Positions 1 to 12,788 of a DNA stretch of 64,000 bases are shown here, piece by piece. The stretch is from Ancylostoma caninum (taxonomy: Eukaryota > Nematoda > Chromadorea > Rhabditida > Ancylostomatidae), in contig JBAJFG010000073.1 of assembly GCA_037903475.1 (NCBI GenBank), positions 1,674,001 to 1,738,000 of the forward strand. The letters run 5' to 3'. Numbering within the stretch: the stretch's first letter is position 1; each line of letters begins with the position of its first letter. The position numbers and the translations under genes were made by a program. The notes below the pieces were generated by a model. The model had not been told where the DNA came from. It did no database searches and was given only the letters and a program-made list of their open reading frames with translations.

Positions 1-1075
1 CGTCCAAGCATAGGTTTGGGACTAAAAGTCTTCCTAAGCATAGGTGCTGACTCTTTCAAGTAATTAAATAACTTCAAGTCTAATAATGGTGCTTACTTCA
101 AACGTCTAGAGTATAGGTAGATCGAAGAGTATTTGTCCTTCACCTAGTTATGAGAGATTATCAGAGTTATAAGATCAATAAGCATATTTCTCACTGAATG
201 TTTAAGTGGAGGAGAAGCTGTGAAGTCTGAAAAGTGCGACTTCTTGGCTTCACTTTGGGGGCAGAGCTTCTTTTTCATCTTCAGTTTGTCCAAACTTCTG
301 GTATGTGTAATTAGAGCTATCCTATTTCTTTTTTCCTTCCACTCGTTTTATTGATGAGTCCGGTTTTCGGAGTTTTTGGGATATGAGACTGATTTTGGAC
401 GGATGCAGGTTTTACAAGGGTGTAGGATGATTTCATTCAGGACTCGGCAGTAACCATGGTTTGTGTGTGTTCAGCTGGAGTGTTTGTGCTAGCTGGTACA
501 GCCATGTATGCTATGGTTATGATGTTTGCACCGTTCGCGTTCCTGTATTCGTTGGAGCCTGATTTCGGACTACATTTTTCGTTATTTTGAATGGTTTAAA
601 ATTAAGAGTGTTGAGTTCTTTGACTCTCAGAACCCGTTCTCCTGCGGAAAAGGGAATCGGTGACTTGGGTCCCAAATATTTCATGGATTCTGCTAACAAT
701 ATTGGTTACATAGTTTACGAGCGATCCACTAAACCTTTAAAAAAATTTGTAAGCGTAAAAATCCGAATCCTTCCTGAAATGTTCATCTATTCATGATTGA
801 AAATGCGTAAAATCCACGTTATCCTGTTTGCAATCCATTGAAATTTCACTCTAAGCTGGATTGAAAAGCACATTCAAAAACCCCGCAGGACATGCTGCGT
901 AACCACACTACAATGGAAGTCGACGCGACAAATATTTATTTATTTATTACATAAGATATAACTTATGCAATGGTACTATACGAACCAAGCAACTCAGCCA
1001 ATGAAACGAACAAAAACTCTCGAACAACAAGGCATTGACAGTTTTTTGGGAATCTATGAAGGTAATAATTCCACA
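1..1075. other. Intergenic, no gene seen
   Basis: No open frame with a recognisable domain. A 30-bp-spaced direct repeat of AAGCATAGG lies at the very left edge, and a short (ATTT)n run near 930-950 resembles the AAATA tails seen elsewhere in the window. Confidence 0.5.
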
Positions 1076-1385
1076 TACAGCTCCAGCCAATCATTTTTGC
1101 ACCTCGAAATACCGCCTATCTGTTCTGCCGTGCCGCATCACCGTCGCATCGCGGCAGGAGCGTTGCTGGTATTGGTGATTTCCTTATGTTTTCCATCGTT
1201 TTTGTGTCTTTATTATCATTCCGAAATGCTTTGGACTTTGTAGCAGCGAGCATAAGCAAAACACCAATACCGACATCGCTCGAAAACCACAACGCCCAGA
1301 CGGTTTGCCGCACCGCGTAGGTAAAGCGACGCGGCAGGCCAGTTGGCGGTGTTCTGTGATGCAAAAATGACTGATCGGCACTGTA
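1076..1385. mobile_element. Family B inverted-repeat element, copy 1
   Basis: The left end TACAGCTCCAGCCAATCATT and the reverse complement of the right end (TACAGTGCCGATCAGTCATT) agree over about 40 bp and are bounded by TA dinucleotides, as expected for a TA-targeting MITE. GC-rich subterminal stretches (CTGCCGTGCCGC at left, GCCGCACCGCG at right) form inner palindromes. It shares ends and length with 30491-30782 and 55698-56007. There is no coding capacity; open frames over it are fortuitous. Confidence 0.75.
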
Positions 1386-4300
1386 CAGTATGAGTGAATA
1401 GTTTGCTGGGTAAGTTTATGATAGAAACAAAAGGGTTTGAATCCCGTCTAGAACTTTTCCGCCATGCAAATATTCCGAATTTTCGAGTACAGGGCTTTCC
1501 CGTCAAGATGATCGCATGAAATTCCGAACAGATTTTTTCCATCAACCTGATAAATATTTTCGTATTTTTCTGTCATTCGGGTTTGGGCGAATATTCTGCG
1601 GGAACCCTTCGTTTTTCCGGGAACTTTCCCGTTATGGATCCTCGGGATCTTCACGAGCTGCCTGACTGACTTCATGAATCCTTTTACTGACGAACTAAGG
1701 TTCACACCACAGGAATGAGAATCCTAGTCCTACAGCAGTGAATTCATGAATATCTGAACGAGAAAAACGGGTCCTTCCCTTCTCCTGTCAGATTTTTTGG
1801 CAGCTTTCGAGAAGTTGACAGCTCTTCTGAGGGTTCCCATAAGTGGAACGAGAACAGGGTGACTCGACTATGCACGTACTCAGTGTTGAGTGCGTGTTTT
1901 CGCAGTAATTTTCGCGTGCGGTGATTTACTCGATTACTCTACTGCCTCTCGCCCTGAAACAGGTCAACATTACTTCAATTCCCCCACGTAGGAATCGCTT
2001 TCACATCACCGTGGGCCCTAAGTAGGTTTATATCAGTCGAGCGCTCACTTACTTTACACAGCGGAACTCTTCCTCGCTCATTCCTCAACGGGAAAAAGTT
2101 CCAGGAAAAAGTCGATTGCTTGCCAGGATCTTCGCGTTATTGAGTAGCTGTTCGGGGTGTTTCTGAAAGACGATAAGGATCTCTTTCTTGGATTCTCAAG
2201 GGGGAGAAACTCTACGATCATGCCCTCTAGACCACAGTTTCCGCCGGTTGCACTGTGGCCGGGTTCGGTCGCTTATTATCCACTTCTGGGCAATTTCTAC
2301 GGTGAAAAACTCGCGTCTCCGGGCCACTTGAAACCACGAAGGGCTTTCACGTCATTCTGGTGTTGCCTCGACGTTTCTATTTCTGCTCCGGGGTAAGACG
2401 CTCTAGTGCTTTTTTTTTCTAGAAATTTTCCAGGAAATCATTGCAGTAGAGGTATTGAACAGGCGAAAAATAGTCCGGGGGTGCTCTGATAAGCGTATTA
2501 CGGTGTTTTGTTTTGGCTACGATGGTGAATATGTTGGTCTGAAGTCGTCGCCAGCACGTCTTCTTGTTTTATTCGTCTATTCATAGCCGACTATACATCA
2601 TTGTGTAAAAAACAGTCACTGTATTTTTCCTGGAAATTTCATTATGCTGCATAAGAGGTCCTAGTTTTCCGAGGGGTTTTCTGGAATTTACTTTTTCTTT
2701 TTTTCTAAAGGGGCAACTTCGAAGGGTTACACCGCCTATCCTCATTCTCCTCTCAATTTTCTACGATTCCTCACTTCTCCTCACCTTGTTTTCCATTCAG
2801 GCGCGCGACTAGGGCATAATTACGCCCTCTCACTACCGCTCACCGCTAGATATTCCCCGTTACTAGGCCACTCTTCATGGCCGAGTCGTTTCGGATTTGA
2901 CGTCTACTGCTAGTGTCCATAAATCTTACGTCTATTCCAAGTAGCTCCTAAAGTATATCTTGGGAATTGCCCATAATTGACATTCCGTGGGCGATATAAC
3001 CATAAAAATTTGACGGATCCAAGTCCATTTATAGTCTACCATATCCAACAATCAGAAAAAATACATATTCGGCGCTCTGGTAGCTATTTCAAGGAGTTCG
3101 TGGGCGGTACAACCGCAGTGGTCTTCCAAATCCTAGTCGGTCTCAGTCCAACCAGGTACTCTTGTGCTCAAATGCACTAAATTTCCCCCTTACCTGGCAC
3201 CCATCATCATTCATGCGTACACATGACGATGCCTATACCCTGTTACTAAACGGATTGATCAACGTGCGGAAATTCGGAAATTCAATATAAACTCCAAATT
3301 TCTTCCTCAGAAGTACTCCAGTGATACTTCGAATACCCTTGAAAAGCAAATGAAGTTTCCCCCAAAACACTTCTTTTTATTTCCTTTTTGTTGTTTTTCC
3401 CGTTATTGTCCCAGCCTTCCTTTCCCTTTTTGTTTCTTTTTTTTTCCAAAAAGTGTCCGATTTCCAAAACAGAAATCCCTGTCGCTCAATATTTTTTTAC
3501 CCATTCGCCTGCAGCATCTACCCAAAGTGTTCAATAGGCTGTGCTGTGCATCAGCTGGTTGCTCGGAGGAGGTGTTCGATCATCGCTAATTGCGCGATCT
3601 CCGCCTGCAGGTGTGTTTACCCATCCACCTATGAATGCGCCGATGCTTTGGACCATCTGCCAGGTCAGCAGTAGCGGCTGGCAGCAGCAGCCCCAAGGCA
3701 ATCCTCGTGCACGTGTCGACCCTCTGGCGTTACTCCTTGCGCCGTTCCAAACATAAAAAATCTTTCCAAGCAAAGAAATCCCATTGATGACTAACTTTTG
3801 GCAAAATTTTCCTGTACTTTCAGTGAAATTTCCGCACTCACTTTTCGAACGCACTTTTCAAAAGTGGGTCTCCGCTGACCGCCTCGGAATTGGTAGCTAG
3901 GGACGATGAGCCATGTTCCTCTCCCCTATGCAAATGTTCATGGAATTTTAACGAGCTTTGACCAAATTCATTTCAGATCAGGTGTCCGGCTTGTTTTTGC
4001 TTTTGGTGATCCAGTTTTTCCCTCTTTTTTATATTGCGCTTTATCACAATACAGTCCCTGAACCGGGTACGTGTTGTCCGGTTAGGTCTTACTATTATAG
4101 TTTCATTCGTTATAATATACAAATACTGAATATCCAAAAAATGTTTCTTAATTTCATCACTGGGTATTGGTGCATTCATAGAATGTAGACACCAGTGACC
4201 AATAATAGATTATACGTCGATCATGTTACTTGCATTAATAAAGTCCGAATCCCCTTGATCCATTGCCAAAATTTCTGAAAAAAAAAGCCAAAATCTCAAG

Positions 4301-6312
4301 AGATTTTACTAATGACTTTCATTTTGAAATTTCCACTAAAATGTGTTGACCACAAAACACAAAGTGCGGAGTTTTTTTTTTTCATGAATGTGCACAGGAT
4401 TGTCATCAGTTGATGTATTCATACATTCATAAGTCATTGCAGCATACCTATTCAAAAGCCGCTTTTATACTTTTCCCTACGAAAATCATGAAGTAAGGGA
4501 AATTCTCTAAAATCTGGTAGCATGCGCGTGTCAATCATTTCCTAAGTTTCCTTCTCCTTCCAGCTATTTTTACCACTTATTTAACTTCGCTACCCGTGAC
4601 GCCTTCTCCTAGCGATGAAGTATGTAAACACAGCTTCTACCCCTGAGGGAGTGACCTTTCACCATGATATATGTGTTCAGATACCCATATTCTGCTTGCC
4701 ATCATATCTATGACTCTTTTCTCGACCATTCGCAGTACTTTGAAGTTGTCTGTAACATCTGAAGTACCACTCGAAGTTTCGTGAATTTCTTGACGCTTGT
4801 CTGTGCTGTCTTCAAACGGACCACCAGTCTTTTCAATATGAATTTTTTCCTACGACGCCGCAATAGACAACATGTAGCGTGCGCCGTATAACGTCATTTG
4901 AAAGCATTGACGCCGCAAACCCACAAACGCCGTACCGAAATTGGTCAATGGAAAGCGTTCGTTATGGGACCCTTTCACGGATTTCTCTATGGTTTTCGTC
5001 CAAGGCGTCGCCGTGGGCTACGAATCCTATAGAAATTCGGAAGATGGAATTTTGCTCGGACTTCGCGTTTAAGGTATTAGGAATAGATCCTAAATCAGTT
5101 GTTGTCCTGGGGATCTCCCTGTAGCCTTAGCGTAGACATAGGAGGAGAGAAGATGTGTGTGCCGGAGTGTTCAAAATATGTACTCCTAGGTGGCTTGAAT
5201 AGTAATCGCCATTGACCAACATCTCTGTACTTACTTACCCTGTGCCGCTTGGCCGCACAAAAAATTGCACTACATGGCTTGTTGCCGCAACTGAAAGAAC
5301 CAACTAGCATGAATGAACGTAGCCAACGTTTTGCCTCATCAGGGTATGTATTTAGACGTTTTCAGCAATACAGCTCGAGAATTAAAGCAGTTTAATAAAG
5401 TAAGGATTTAGAACATCACCAGACTTCCCAAAAATGACTAACTTTTGGACCATCACAAAACTACCTAAAAATGACTATCTATGTGTAGTAGTTCTGCGCT
5501 GATATTCGTGAACTAAAGAGGTGCTTGGAGCTCAAGGCTTTATCTTATCAAAAGTTGGATCCTAATCAGGATGTTACTGATCATCCATCCCCCATATGCT
5601 TGCTGATTCTTTTGTATGTATTTATTGCTCATTTCCTCATGTACACCTCCATCCTCACAATTCTTTCCTTCGTCTCTGTGAATGTGTTTTCTTCTCTGAG
5701 ACAACTAACTTTTTTTGATTTCTTACTGCCAACATCTATAAGTGCAGTAATACGGCTTCTGTACGTAACAGTACAGCTCAATGAGTAGCACAGTAACACA
5801 ACTCATTGAATGTAGTAGTACATGATGAAAATCGGCTTCTTCATTAATTGGTCATCTTCTAAGCTGGGATCCCAGGATATCTCAAAACAAAAGAATCTAG
5901 ATTACACATCTCTCTCTCTTTCGTAATTTCTGGAAATACATGCAGTAAAGAAGTATGTAAGAGAAATGAAGGATGTGGTAAAGATGTCGTAATGTATTAA
6001 ATGTAGTTAAGCGAACTGATATTAAAGAAGGATGTATGTAGTAAAGAAGGGTGATAATATAGTGAAGAAGGAAGACTGCGTTGGGGATTTTCGTTGTTGA
6101 TATGGACATGTACGCATTTGTTTATAAAATCATGTCCTCTTCTGACAAGGTGCTTCTGTAAGTCCTCTTTGAACTTCTGGCTTTTCAAATTTTTAGCTTA
6201 CTTCGTATTGTTCTCTGGAAATGGGAGTGATTCTATGCCTCACATCACAGAGGTGTATAATTTGAAGAGTTCTGTGATAACTTGTGATAAAAGACATCAC
6301 ATCTATAAGAGC
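1386..6312. other. Intergenic, no gene seen
   Basis: About 4.9 kb of AT-rich DNA with many short open frames, none with a domain I recognise or a convincing exon structure. The only element I can name is the family A2 fragment at 3176-3242. A GC-richer patch at about 3600-3740 is unexplained. Confidence 0.45.
3176..3242 (+). repeat. Family A2 repeat fragment
   Basis: ACTAAATTTCCCCCTTACCTGG followed by a CACCCATCA segment and a GATGCCTATACC tail align with the inner half of the A2 copy at 10634-10745 and with the reverse complement of 49990-50100. The GATTACC terminus is missing, so this is a truncated copy. Confidence 0.45.
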
Positions 6313-6359
6313 AATTTATACTAGCTGCGTGCGACTGACGCACGCAGCTAGTATAAATT
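6313..6359. repeat. Perfect 21-bp inverted repeat (hairpin, 5-base loop)
   Basis: The arm 6313-6333 (AATTTATACTAGCTGCGTGC plus G) is exactly complementary to 6339-6359, with loop ACTGA. It is the longest perfect short-loop palindrome I found in the window. It could be a deletion derivative of a foldback transposon, a cruciform, or a transcribed hairpin. Confidence 0.85.
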
Positions 6360-9300
6360 ACCCTATAATCGGAAAAATCAAATCTTTCTTACTGAAGTAA
6401 TCTTTCTTATTTTTTTCCTAGCCTAACAGCGGTCTAGACTTTGAGCCTAATTTCTATATACATGTACTTTGCGCTTCTGTCTTATCACCAACCCTGCATT
6501 CCACAGATGTTTCTGGAATTTCCGCTGAAAAACGCGTTGTTCGCTCATCTCTTAACCTGGTGGTCTCCATAACCAACGTCAAGTCGCGCATTGACCTCGT
6601 AGAAATCCACAAGAAATCCACGCTGACCTGGAGGAGCCAGTGTTTCAACAGCACAACCAGCGTTGATAACATCTCAGCTTTGAGGAAATCAATTCACGTG
6701 GCGCCAGCACCTGTTGTACGGGCGGACGCACGGACGGACGGACTGGCTGTCGTGAGGGCTGGCAGCCTCGTTCTCGCCGTCGCTCTCCTCATCAATTCTG
6801 CGCCTCGAACGCTGTCGAGTTATTGTCGGCACCTGATTTGGAATGCTCACGGGATGAATTAGCTCGAATCGCAGCGCGTTAGCACAACAAAGCCGGCTTT
6901 TGTATTGTTGTTGGGACGTCGGGTGCTCGTGGGAAATTCTTGGCGCTTCCCTGGCGGCGATTCTCAGCATTGCTGCTCTAGCCTTTGTTCAAAAGTGTCC
7001 AGAAATCTCCTAGTTTTTCCTAGGTTTCACTTTAAACGTTTTCTTGTTTAGAAGTCTCGTCATGGTTATTATTATTGTTCCTATATTATTTTCTCTGAAA
7101 AAAATTCTTGGATCAAGTCTAAACCGCTGTTTCATACGGTTCGTTCCTGAAAACATTGACATTCTTGATATATTTCTAAGTAGATTTCATTTCATTGAAG
7201 ATTCTCTGTTCTTTTCTAGAGAAATCCTCTACAATCTATGTATGCTCCTGTAATGATTTGTGCAGTGGCTAAAACCTTCTATACATTTCCTTCATTTTCG
7301 TTATTTATTCATTCACTAGCCAAGAAGAATTCCATCACTTTCCGTGGAAAAATCCTCGAATTTCACGTGATCTTGTCAGGAGGCACGTGAGAAAATTATA
7401 TGCGAAATTTTTGCCTATCAGTGTTTGAACTTCGAGCGCTCGCAGGGAGATAGCATCGAATTGTTTTGAATAGGCGATTTTATCGCGAGTTTCACAGCAA
7501 ACTTTCTTATGGGATCATTTCTTGTTTCTTATTTCTTGTTTCTTAGAATTCAAATTGTCGTTCTTAGTTCTATCATGTTCTGAACAGAATCCCGAGAAAG
7601 GCTCTAGTTTCAGCAGCTATTTCTTGTTTACTGAACATACTTGAAGGTTTTCAGATAGATAGAAAGTTTTTTTTTGCGCTGCACTTGAACGGTTGTTTAT
7701 AAAAAATTTATTTCCCGTATTTTATGGTACTTATACAGTCTTTTGATTAAATTCGCAGATTCGAGCATATGAAATGATACAATACAAGCGGTATCTTCTT
7801 TAAAAACCACGCAATTTCGTAGGATTCGCGTTTTTTGCGTCGCCCCCGCATAACTTCGATCATTGCGGAGTAGGAGAGACAAGAAGCATACCATTCGGAT
7901 CAGCACACGCCCTACATTCCGAAAACACTATCAGTTCCGTTAATTTCAAAAAATCGTCGTCCATGTTCAGCAATTATCTTAATTACGCTTCCGCAGGGCA
8001 CATAGGCAACGAGGCAGAGGGTCATGACAGTTACCGTTCCCCTTAGCTGCCACCTATAGGTACCCTTGGATTGAAACATGTGAACTCTCGAATAAAGGTT
8101 TGACAAGAGCGATCAATATAGAATTATAAAAGGTGCCTCATCATCGGGTCGGTTTCCTTTGGGAAATTTCACCTAGATTTCACTTGGAAGGGGAGGCTTA
8201 TTTGATGCCCCGATCACGAAAATCGCACTAGATTTCTGCTGTAGCCTTGTTTTTTGTGAGTTCGCAGTAGGATAATGGAACAAATCCAAGTACCGGCAGG
8301 GAAATGAGAGTAATGACGCTGGGGTTAGCTGCACCCTAGCTAATGCAAGTGGGTCCATGTTACAAAATGACAAGATATTCGTGTTTATCACACTCACTAA
8401 CTGCTTAGCCAAATAGTGAAGTGATTTGCAGGGTTTTCTCGAGCAGAAAAAGCGGCATGGCCCCTGAACAGACTGCCATTTCCTTGCCAGAATTTACAGC
8501 TGCTCTTTGTTTCTTATTGTAACCTCACCACATCCTTACGAAAACGTGGTTAAGATGGGAAATTAGTCGGATTCTCGTGATCAGAGCATCAAACAACTCT
8601 CTCAGGAGAAGTTTAGGCGAAAATTTCTGTAGAAAACCGATTCGATGATAGGGCACCTTTCATAATTCTTTCAATCCATTGCACGTCTCCTCACAGTTTC
8701 CTTAAACCTACTTAGGTTTAATATTTGGGTGACGGATTTAGCGATTTTTATTTCATGACCTTCGTACAATACTTTCCATTTATAACAAGTTCTTTTCAGA
8801 CTAGATCTTTTTAATTTATAAGATTTACTCAAAATCATACATCTTATGTCTTGTCCTGGCCCGACTTTTTGAGTTTCTGCTTCGTCAATCTAGTTATCTA
8901 GTCCAGGAAGTCCCCCTCCCTTGAGTGCATCCTCATCATCACAAGAAAAAAACCGCTTCAGAACATTCACCTAACGACATTAATGTGGTGCTATAGTCTA
9001 TAGTGAAAGTCCTATAGTTTATGGATTTCACTGGAAGCCGTTTGTCGGCGATACAGCTTCCTGTTCCAATAACCGTAAACTTTGTCTCCGTCGTTAAACT
9101 TTAGAAATGTCCAGATTCGTAGTCTACAGATCCTCCTCTGAAGCTGTAAATCCGGCAAAAGTCGCAGAGAAACGGCAGCCGAGGGCCAGATTCCTCGGGC
9201 GGCTGCAAGTTCCGCACGATGACAGGCTATGGCGATCATAATTTATGACCGCTCGTTCCGCATAATTCGTCTGAAGTTCGTTTCCGATCCATTATATGGG

Positions 9301-10456
9301 AAGCTACGCAAACGGAACGGTTTATAGTGCCCAGAAATGGGTAATGGGCTGGAGAAAATGTTCCAGGCCGTTTCACGGACTTGAGGGGTATCCTTGACAA
9401 CCTGGGTTTGAGAGGCAGCGCTGCAAGAAACGTTGAAAACTGCAGTGGTTGGGGTATTTTGGATGTATTTTGAAGTTGGGGGGCTGTGTAATTTCAGCCC
9501 CCGTCCAACTGCTCCGCAAGCTCTTGGGGACTTTTTCCCCGAGGCGAAGAATTGTCGAAAGTAAACTGTTCGGACGTGTTTTAAGCGTTACACTTCGTGC
9601 TTACATTACACACTTGCTCACACTTTCGAATACACTGGAATTTTTCCGCTTCCCGGTTTTTCCCGGCTTTGTTGGGAAGCACGATAGGCCCTCACCCTGC
9701 CGCGGGCCTTTAGTCTTTGATTTTCGACCCTTTGCTCCCCTTCGGTACTATCTCCACACTTCTGTAAAAGCCCAGTTCATCAGCATCACGTAACACTTCA
9801 ATAACACTTGATGAACAACACATACGAACCAGTTTTTGCTAATGGCTCGCAGACATCATCCGCGGGCCCATGCGCCCACTTCCCCCCTGCTGCTCCCTCC
9901 CTCGGCTGCATAGCAAGGCCCGCAAGCGGCGCTTACATCAAAGCCAACGAATTTCATAGCTAGAAACAGCTGTTCACATGGTTTGCGAAAGGTTTTTGTG
10001 CCGCTGCATGACGTGTTCCCGACGCGGCTCTGATCGGGTTGGTCCGCAGAATTTAGAGCGGACACTCTGTCCCTGGGCGGTTGATCACATGTTCTGTGCA
10101 AATATTAATTGAATGCAGGATCAATTCAGCTGATTGATGACAATGTCATTGTGAAATTGATGTCGAGTGAGTCACATGGACAATCTTTTAAGAAGATTAC
10201 ATGGAGTTTTTAATGCGCCAATGCTCTTAAGATAAGGAAATTATGGGAAATTTGCACGTACATGGACTAAAATAACTCATCCGACAACAAACACCAAAAT
10301 TTTGCCTTGAATCACTTAACCGTCTTAGTCACTATGTTTATCCAGAAACGAAAACTATTAAGAACACTAATTCCTAGTATAGTAATGCCCTACTGGAAGA
10401 GAAACTCGAGTACATTCGTACAGTAATTCCCGGATTTGGAGTGAGACTTAAAAGTT
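6360..10456. other. Intergenic, no gene seen
   Basis: Short open frames on both strands only. A minus-strand frame at 9012-9239 and several at 7697-8412 have no recognisable domain. A slightly GC-rich part lies at 6690-6970 and another at 9850-10100. Confidence 0.45.
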
Positions 10457-10600
10457 GGATTACCTGGAAAATAGAAAAAATATAGAATAATAAAAAATAA
10501 TATAGCAATAATAATAAAAATAATAATAAATAATAATAAATAATAATAAAAATAAAAAAATAATATAGAATTACCTGGAAAATGGAGAGCCGTGAAATCC
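10457..10600. repeat. AT-rich (AAT)n tract between two copies of a 15-bp direct repeat
   Basis: ATTACCTGGAAAAT occurs at about 10458 and again at about 10571. Between them lies an almost pure A/T stretch of AATAAT and AAATAA units. The minus-strand open frame here is low-complexity Tyr/Ile/Leu and is not a gene. Confidence 0.7.
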
Positions 10601-10633
10601 TCCATATCAACTCTAGAACAGACTATGCAAGGC

Positions 10634-10745
10634 TCGAATGCATCGTTGAGATTACCTATGGTAAACCTGTCAACGTACCCAATTTTACCCTCTGCCTGGT
10701 ACCCATCAACATGTTCATGCGTTCATGATGTTGCCTATACCTGCT
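10634..10745 (+). repeat. Family A2 transposon-like repeat
   Basis: CGAATGCATCGTTGAGATTACC followed by TATGGTAAAC, an inner CCCAATTTTACCCTCTGCCT segment, and TGTTGCCTATACCTGC. The first half matches the family A terminus; the second half matches 3176-3242. Only one terminus is recognisable. Confidence 0.55.
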
Positions 10746-11404
10746 TATATAACTGCTACTCATGGGTACTCACGAGTACGAGATCATTTTACTTACTGAT
10801 ACACTCCAAGGTGCGCAAGCCAAGAAAATGCGTGAAACTAAAACAAAGAAAATTTTAACCTTAACATGCAGTGGTCGGTAAAAACAACAGGATGGGTGGG
10901 AATAATGGGGAGAGTTACAAGTAGAAGGGGAGGAAAAAAGTAACACTGAGTTTCTGCCACGTACTATTTCAAGAATAAATTGACATTCTACTCCAGGAGT
11001 CCAGAAGCGAGGGAGCGTTGGGTAGTTAAGGGATTATGATGTATCTCAGATTCTTATTCTCAACCTATTCGCTATCGAATATGTATTTACTTGAATTTTC
11101 CCCACAATACAGCAATCGATCCTAAGAATACTTTCCACCTCATCGAGCAGCCTCAGCCTATGAGGTAAATGTGGCGAAGCGCATGAACTCTCTTTGGAAT
11201 CGTCTCGATGAAATTTCTTAGTGAGAAACGCTGTCGCAGTACTAGTTTTAGGGTATGTTCTCTCTCTGACATTAAAGAACAAGAGTTATGGGTTTTGACC
11301 GTGATACCCATTCCGAAATCATACTCCAGGAAAGAGCAGCAATCTAGAAACAATTGCGATCTGCGCCAGTTTTATGCATTTCCAATATTCGTCAATTTTG
11401 GGTG

Positions 11405-11490
11405 GAACATAGCTGGCGTCGTTATCGCACGCGCCATCGATCAATACGTATCGAAATTATTGCCTCCGAGAGTTGGCGGAACAGATTGCT
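11405..11490 (+). repeat. Family I dispersed repeat block, copy 1
   Basis: GGCGTCGTTATCGCACGCGCC then ATCGATCAATACGTATCGAAA then a GTTGGCGG tail. The same order (GCGTCGCT, ATCAATACGTATC, GGGCGG-type tail) is seen at 45190-45312, and a diverged version at 24695-24810. Confidence 0.35.
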
Positions 11491-12146
11491 ATAGTGCTCG
11501 AGGAGTCTTAGAATTTGATACTCGCTCGTCGTCTAGTCTAGGTTCTCAATTTTTCCGACGCATTCAATACAAGCATTCAAGCTTCCATCATTTTTTTTAT
11601 TGTCGAAGGTGTCATATTGTCAAATATAATACATTCACAATATATTCAAATACAATATGTTCGCATCAACCTGTATACAGTTAGTTACAATTATTTCGGG
11701 AAGCGATGGAAACACTTGTACATAAATGACTACACGCACTTGCTAACGGTGAAAAACGTGGGAGAAAAAGCGGGTTTTGAACACACACGGGAAACTATTC
11801 GCCAACTCATTGATATAGGATGTACTATAGCCCCCAAATGCCAGTTGTTTATGAAGTTTCGATGAGGATGTGTTCACATGTACATCAAATGTATATGCAA
11901 TGACTCATTCTTGCCCATATAAAGCTCTTCGATGCATGTGTTGTGCTCCAATTTCTAACATTATTGCCGTTTTCCCTGTTCGTTTGTTCATAGCTGTTCT
12001 CTGGAGCCGAGCAGACATTCAGTTGATATGCTGCTTCTTTCTGAACTGACAGTGATACGGCGCTGGCAATGTTTTTTCTTGATAGACCCAGAAAACAGCA
12101 TCACTATATAATCTGTTATATAGTCATCACTATATAGTTTGAAAAA

Positions 12147-12160
12147 CGACGATAGTTGAG
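12147..12160 (-). repeat. Family D terminal motif
   Basis: CGACGATAGTTGAG is the reverse complement of CTCAACTATCGTCG found at 18777, 23001 and 54640. Downstream sequence on the + strand (CTCCTACCTCTCCAA) also matches the reverse complement of the DNA preceding the other copies (TTGGAGAGGA), so the shared part is more than the motif. Confidence 0.55.
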
Positions 12161-12521
12161 TAATTGTGTCTAAGATCTGCATTTCTCTCCTACCTCTCCA
12201 AATACAACGCTCTTCCTCGCATTCTCTATTTCTCTCAGATCTTCACAACTGTGTTTCCTTGTGAAACACACTATATAAACTTTTATTCATGCACGTGTTA
12301 GCTAGAACGCTCTTTTTTCCACCGAGAGAACATTTTCACGATTCTCCACTTTCGTTCTGCTGCAACGAGAGAATATAAGCGCTGCAGCTAATCATTTTTC
12401 TCATTGAGGTCAATTTCTGCGACTTTGCTATACGTTGCTATGTTGCATTTCAATCTTTTCTGTCATTTACATGGTTTGTCACAGAAGGCTGAATTCTGGT
12501 TAGTCCATCATTGCTCAATTT

Positions 12522-12780
12522 CAGTGGCGGATGCAGGCCCGCCCGAGAATGGAATTTTTGAAATTACTTTACAATGCGAACAAAAATCTTGTATTAGTTT
12601 ATTTTTAATTGTTTATTTTTATTACTATTTTTAATATAATTTTTATTCATTATTTATTATTATAATTAATATTTTTATTAATTTTATTTTCCGTCTTGGT
12701 CCCCAAAGCGGCGGAGACCCCACTTTTTTCCCACGCCCCCCCCCCTCCCCCCTCCCGCCCACTTTCTGCGTCCGCCACTG
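12522..12780 (+). mobile_element. Family C hAT-like non-autonomous element, copy 1
   Basis: The ends are CAGTGGCGGATGCAGG and CTGCGTCCGCCACTG. An 8-bp target duplication flanks it, CTCAATTT (12514-12521) and CTAAATTT (12781-12788), one mismatch. Length is 259 bp. The interior is AT-rich with a CCCCAAAGCGGCGGAGACCCC block and poly-C before the right end. 8-bp duplications and CAGNGGCG ends are typical of the hAT superfamily. No coding sequence. Confidence 0.85.
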
Positions 12781-12788
12781 CTAAATTT

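Larger units (their letters stand above)
10746..12521. other. Intergenic, no gene seen; contains a family D end and a family I block
   Basis: The open frame at 11208-11684 on the + strand has no recognisable domain. CGACGATAGTTGAG (12147-12160) is a family D end in inverted orientation, and ATCGATCAATACGTATCGAAA near 11440 belongs to family I. Confidence 0.45.

Noticed and set aside
1425..1450. GGGTTTGAATCCC, resembling a tRNA T-arm
   Set aside because: The T-arm consensus GGTTCGAATCC is not met and no acceptor, D or anticodon arms can be placed around it.
5935..5965. GTAAAGAAGTATGTA, identical to the 3' part of the miR-1 family mature sequence
   Set aside because: The seed half is absent (ATACATGCA precedes it), no hairpin partner is seen, and the surrounding 130 bp is a purine-rich degenerate repeat with several GTAAAGAAGG-like words. 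It is most likely chance.
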